Below, piece by piece: positions 6,123-7,624 of a stretch of 7,624 bases of DNA. Position 1 is the stretch's first letter. Every line of letters starts with the position of its first letter. Location: NCBI GenBank assembly GCA_004322375.1, contig SCUC01000410.1, forward strand, positions 1-7,624, given 5' to 3'. Origin of the DNA: Bacteroidota bacterium. GTDB taxonomy: Bacteria > Bacteroidota > Ignavibacteria > UBA10030 > SZUA-254. A program made the translations under genes and the position numbers. Under the pieces are notes generated by a model. It was not told where the DNA came from and made no database searches. It saw nothing but the letters and a program-made list of their open reading frames with translations.

Positions 6123-6449
6123 ATGCATGATCCACGTTTATTATTCATTATAGGTATGTCCAGCAATTTTTATTCTCGAACAATTTCATTAGAGGAGGAG
6201 CGGGAGGGTTACATATTCATACTCAAGCATCGGTTGATGTTATTCCCATCAAGCGGGCAGCTGTTTACGCTTAAAACAAAAGACACGGAGAGAGTTGTAA
6301 AAGTGGAGGCCGTCTCTTGCGTTTGCCGCGGCGCTGAACTTCCCCATGAACACTATTTTATCCGGTGGAAGGGGATTCAGGAAGGAAACCATGTCATCAT
6401 CGAACAGAACGATGCGACTCCCAGATTATTCAAGATGGTTATCGAGTGA
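6123..6449 (+). CDS. Small hypothetical protein with CxC...HxH pattern
   Basis: I do not recognise this family. From the ATG at 6123 the product has 108 residues; it is soluble-looking, mixed in charge, and alternates hydrophobic and polar residues in a way that suggests a small beta-rich domain (about residues 29-95). C66-x-C68 and H75-x-H77 form a CxC-x6-HxH arrangement that could bind a metal ion, though nothing else supports this. The start is uncertain. A TTG at 6093 adds ten residues (MHHNLKAKR-like start). The ATG at 6156 would give 97 residues beginning MSSNFYSR. None has a well-placed Shine-Dalgarno sequence; AAGAG lies only two bases before 6123. A strong promoter lies upstream at 5910-5938. 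It is followed by the lipoprotein gene on the same strand after 109 bases. That the ORF is real is likely; its function is unknown. Confidence 0.6.
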   Translation: MHDPRLLFIIGMSSNFYSRTISLEEEREGYIFILKHRLMLFPSSGQLFTLKTKDTERVVKVEAVSCVCRGAELPHEHYFIRWKGIQEGNHVIIEQNDATPRLFKMVIE

Positions 6450-6466
6450 TATTTTTCACATATCTG

Positions 6467-6489
6467 CAACTTTTTTCAAAAAAGAGTTG
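6467..6489 (+). terminator. Weak hairpin after the small hypothetical gene
   Basis: CAACT followed by five T (6467-6476) can pair with an A-run and AGTTG (6478-6489), leaving a bulged G at 6484 and almost no loop in the fully paired form. AATTTGTTCT follows. The stem is mostly A-T and therefore weak, so this is at best a partial terminator between the hypothetical gene and the lipoprotein gene. Confidence 0.25.
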
Positions 6490-6558
6490 AATTTGTTCTA
6501 AAGGTTGCTTACCTTTAGCCAATTATGGTCAGCAACTTACATTATGTGGAGTAATGGT

Positions 6559-7044
6559 ATGAAGCGCAATATTCTTATGTCCGTCGTTGTTCTAACGATA
6601 CTTTTTCTTGCCGGGTGTAACAATGAAGAAACCATCATTGAACCTGATGTTACGTATTCGATAAGAAGCGTGTACTGGACAAGCCGTACAGATGCAGATC
6701 GCGACGGCTACGCGACCAGAGGTACGCTCAATTTGGAGATAGATGCAGGAAGCAATGTTACGCGTGAACTTGCAGTCCGGTTCTTTTACAAAGGAGCAAA
6801 CGAAACGACATGGACCTGGCTGGGAGATAAAACGGTAACGATTACGGGAAACCGCAACGATGCCATCTTGTATCAAGGAGTCGGCTCAACGTATTACTAC
6901 GGACTTTATGATTTTCGATTTATCATCTCTGCCTGGTCGGGGTCGAACTTGCTGTACAATGCCGTACTGGAGCCGGAGAATACGCCCGCTCTTAATGATC
7001 AAAAATTTGAGTATGACGGAGAGGATCTTCGTTTTGAACCGTAA
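6559..7044 (+). CDS. Small lipoprotein with an EF-loop-like DxDxDG motif
   Basis: This is a 161-residue secreted lipoprotein of unknown function. The N-terminus has MKRN, a hydrophobic helix (about 5-17) and the lipobox LAGC (17-20), so C20 would be lipidated and about 142 mature residues anchored to a membrane, probably the outer membrane if the host is Gram-negative. The mature part is rich in Thr, Tyr, Trp and Asn and reads like a beta-sandwich. D45-x-D47-x-D49-G50 resembles a calcium-binding loop. I chose the ATG at 6559 because GGAG (6548-6551) lies seven bases upstream and because it puts the signal peptide at the N-terminus. The upstream ATG in the same frame at 6544 and the frame start at 6505 are less likely. 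The transporter gene begins 14 bases after its stop, which suggests co-transcription. Similar small lipoproteins occur in Bacteroidota-related genomes as far as I recall. Confidence 0.8.
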   Translation: MKRNILMSVVVLTILFLAGCNNEETIIEPDVTYSIRSVYWTSRTDADRDGYATRGTLNLEIDAGSNVTRELAVRFFYKGANETTWTWLGDKTVTITGNRNDAILYQGVGSTYYYGLYDFRFIISAWSGSNLLYNAVLEPENTPALNDQKFEYDGEDLRFEP

Positions 7045-7058
7045 CTAATGCTTAAACA

Positions 7059-7624
7059 ATGCCAATGAGCGAACGTCCGGTTATCAATCGCGGACATCCT
7101 GCTGAACGCGGGATGCGGACGGCAGTGATAGGCATTCTTGTGAATGCGGCATTAGCAGCTATTAAGGGAATTACAGGCGTGCTTGGCAATTCCTATGCTC
7201 TTATCGCAGATGCAATAGAATCAACATTAGATATAGCAAGTTCTTTTATTGTCTGGAGCGGGCTGAAAATTTCTTCGCTCCCACCCGATGGCGATCATCC
7301 GTATGGACACGGCAAGGCAGAGCCGCTTGCCGCCGCTGTAGTGGCGATGGGATTGCTATCGGGAGCGTTAATCATAGTAATTCAGAGCGTGAACGAAATT
7401 ATCATACCCCACCACGCTCCTGCGCCATTTACCCTTCTTGTTCTTATTCTTGTTATTATTACAAAAGAGATTCTCTTTCGATTTGTCATTCGCGTTGGGC
7501 AATCTGTGCAGAGCGCGGCAGTTATCGGAGATGCCTGGCATCACAGAAGCGATGCCATTACCTCCGCCGCTGCGTTTGTTGGAATCTCGATAGCGCTCAT
7601 CGGCGGTAAAGGGTACGAGGAAGC
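7059..7624 (+). CDS. Cation diffusion facilitator (CDF) metal transporter, N-terminal 188 residues (3' end beyond window)
   Basis: This inner-membrane transporter probably exports a divalent metal ion (Zn2+, Fe2+, Mn2+ or similar) in exchange for protons. Features in order: first helix about 21-40, second helix with LIADAIESTLDIASS (48-62), the conserved PPDGDHPYGHGKAEPLAA (75-92), third helix about 93-111, fourth helix about 124-140, and GDAWHHRSD (157-165) at the fifth helix. Compared with E. coli FieF, the transport-site pair D45/D49 corresponds to E54/D58, and H153/D157 to H161/D165, so one aspartate is a glutamate here. The ATG at 7059 follows the lipoprotein stop by 14 bases; an ATG at 7065 is equally possible, and neither has a clear ribosome site. 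The sixth helix and the cytoplasmic C-terminal domain lie beyond the window. Family call is firm; the metal is not predictable from what is visible. Confidence 0.92.
   Translation, partial: MPMSERPVINRGHPAERGMRTAVIGILVNAALAAIKGITGVLGNSYALIADAIESTLDIASSFIVWSGLKISSLPPDGDHPYGHGKAEPLAAAVVAMGLLSGALIIVIQSVNEIIIPHHAPAPFTLLVLILVIITKEILFRFVIRVGQSVQSAAVIGDAWHHRSDAITSAAAFVGISIALIGGKGYEE

Noticed and set aside
6505..6558. Upstream start extending the lipoprotein by 18 residues
   Set aside because: It would put polar residues ahead of the signal peptide, and the well-placed GGAG supports the ATG at 6559.
6592..7048. Minus-strand 94-codon and plus-strand 62-codon frames over the lipoprotein gene
   Set aside because: The lipoprotein frame has a signal peptide, lipobox and ribosome site; these overlapping frames have none.
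1..7624. CRISPR arrays, tRNA or rRNA genes, insertion sequences
   Set aside because: No regularly spaced repeats, cloverleaf sequences, conserved rRNA segments or transposase-like frames were found on either strand.

Overview
The window comes from a bacterial chromosome. Host genes are of moderate GC content, and an AT-rich block lies between about 450 and 2700. Shine-Dalgarno signals are mostly weak. The proteins include a glutamate symporter of GltS type, a glutamate dehydrogenase resembling the mitochondrial form, a small lipoprotein with a calcium-loop-like motif, and a CDF metal transporter. This would fit a member of the Bacteroidota/Ignavibacteriota/Chlorobi assemblage, but that placement is a low-confidence inference. 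No rRNA, tRNA or CRISPR array was seen.

Layout, minus strand (1-2392). The 5' part of a Na+/glutamate symporter gene (gltS) runs off the left edge. Upstream of it, also on the minus strand, lies a compact Type II restriction-modification operon transcribed from about 2452 leftwards: endonuclease first, then methyltransferase, with an ATGA overlap. Both proteins closely resemble R.EcoRV and M.EcoRV as recalled from memory, including the catalytic residues, their spacing and most base-contacting residues. The predicted target is therefore GATATC. A good sigma70-type promoter (TTGAAA-17-TATATT) precedes the pair. No controller (C) gene was found.

Middle (2393-5871). A 365-base gap holds the restriction-modification promoter, a short open frame that may be the remnant of a gene, and a terminator-like hairpin. 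Two glutamate dehydrogenase genes of different classes follow on the plus strand. The first resembles the mitochondrial type, with a shortened antenna. The second is of the E. coli NADP type. They are separated by 277 bases carrying a nearly perfect 30-base palindrome, and the second ends at a strong intrinsic terminator. With gltS, the three genes form a glutamate uptake and metabolism neighbourhood that the restriction-modification operon interrupts.

Right part (5872-7624). A near-consensus promoter (TTGACA-17-TATACT) is followed by a structured leader and a possible 43-residue ORF. Next come a small protein of unknown function with a CxC...HxH pattern, a lipoprotein, and the first 188 codons of a cation diffusion facilitator cut by the window edge. 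The last two are probably co-transcribed.

The most notable items are the EcoRV-type system (with a lysine replacing one glycine of the recognition loop and a clamp-binding-like motif in the methyltransferase tail), the paired glutamate dehydrogenases of different classes, and the structured leader after 5945. All family comparisons are from memory; no alignment or database search was run.
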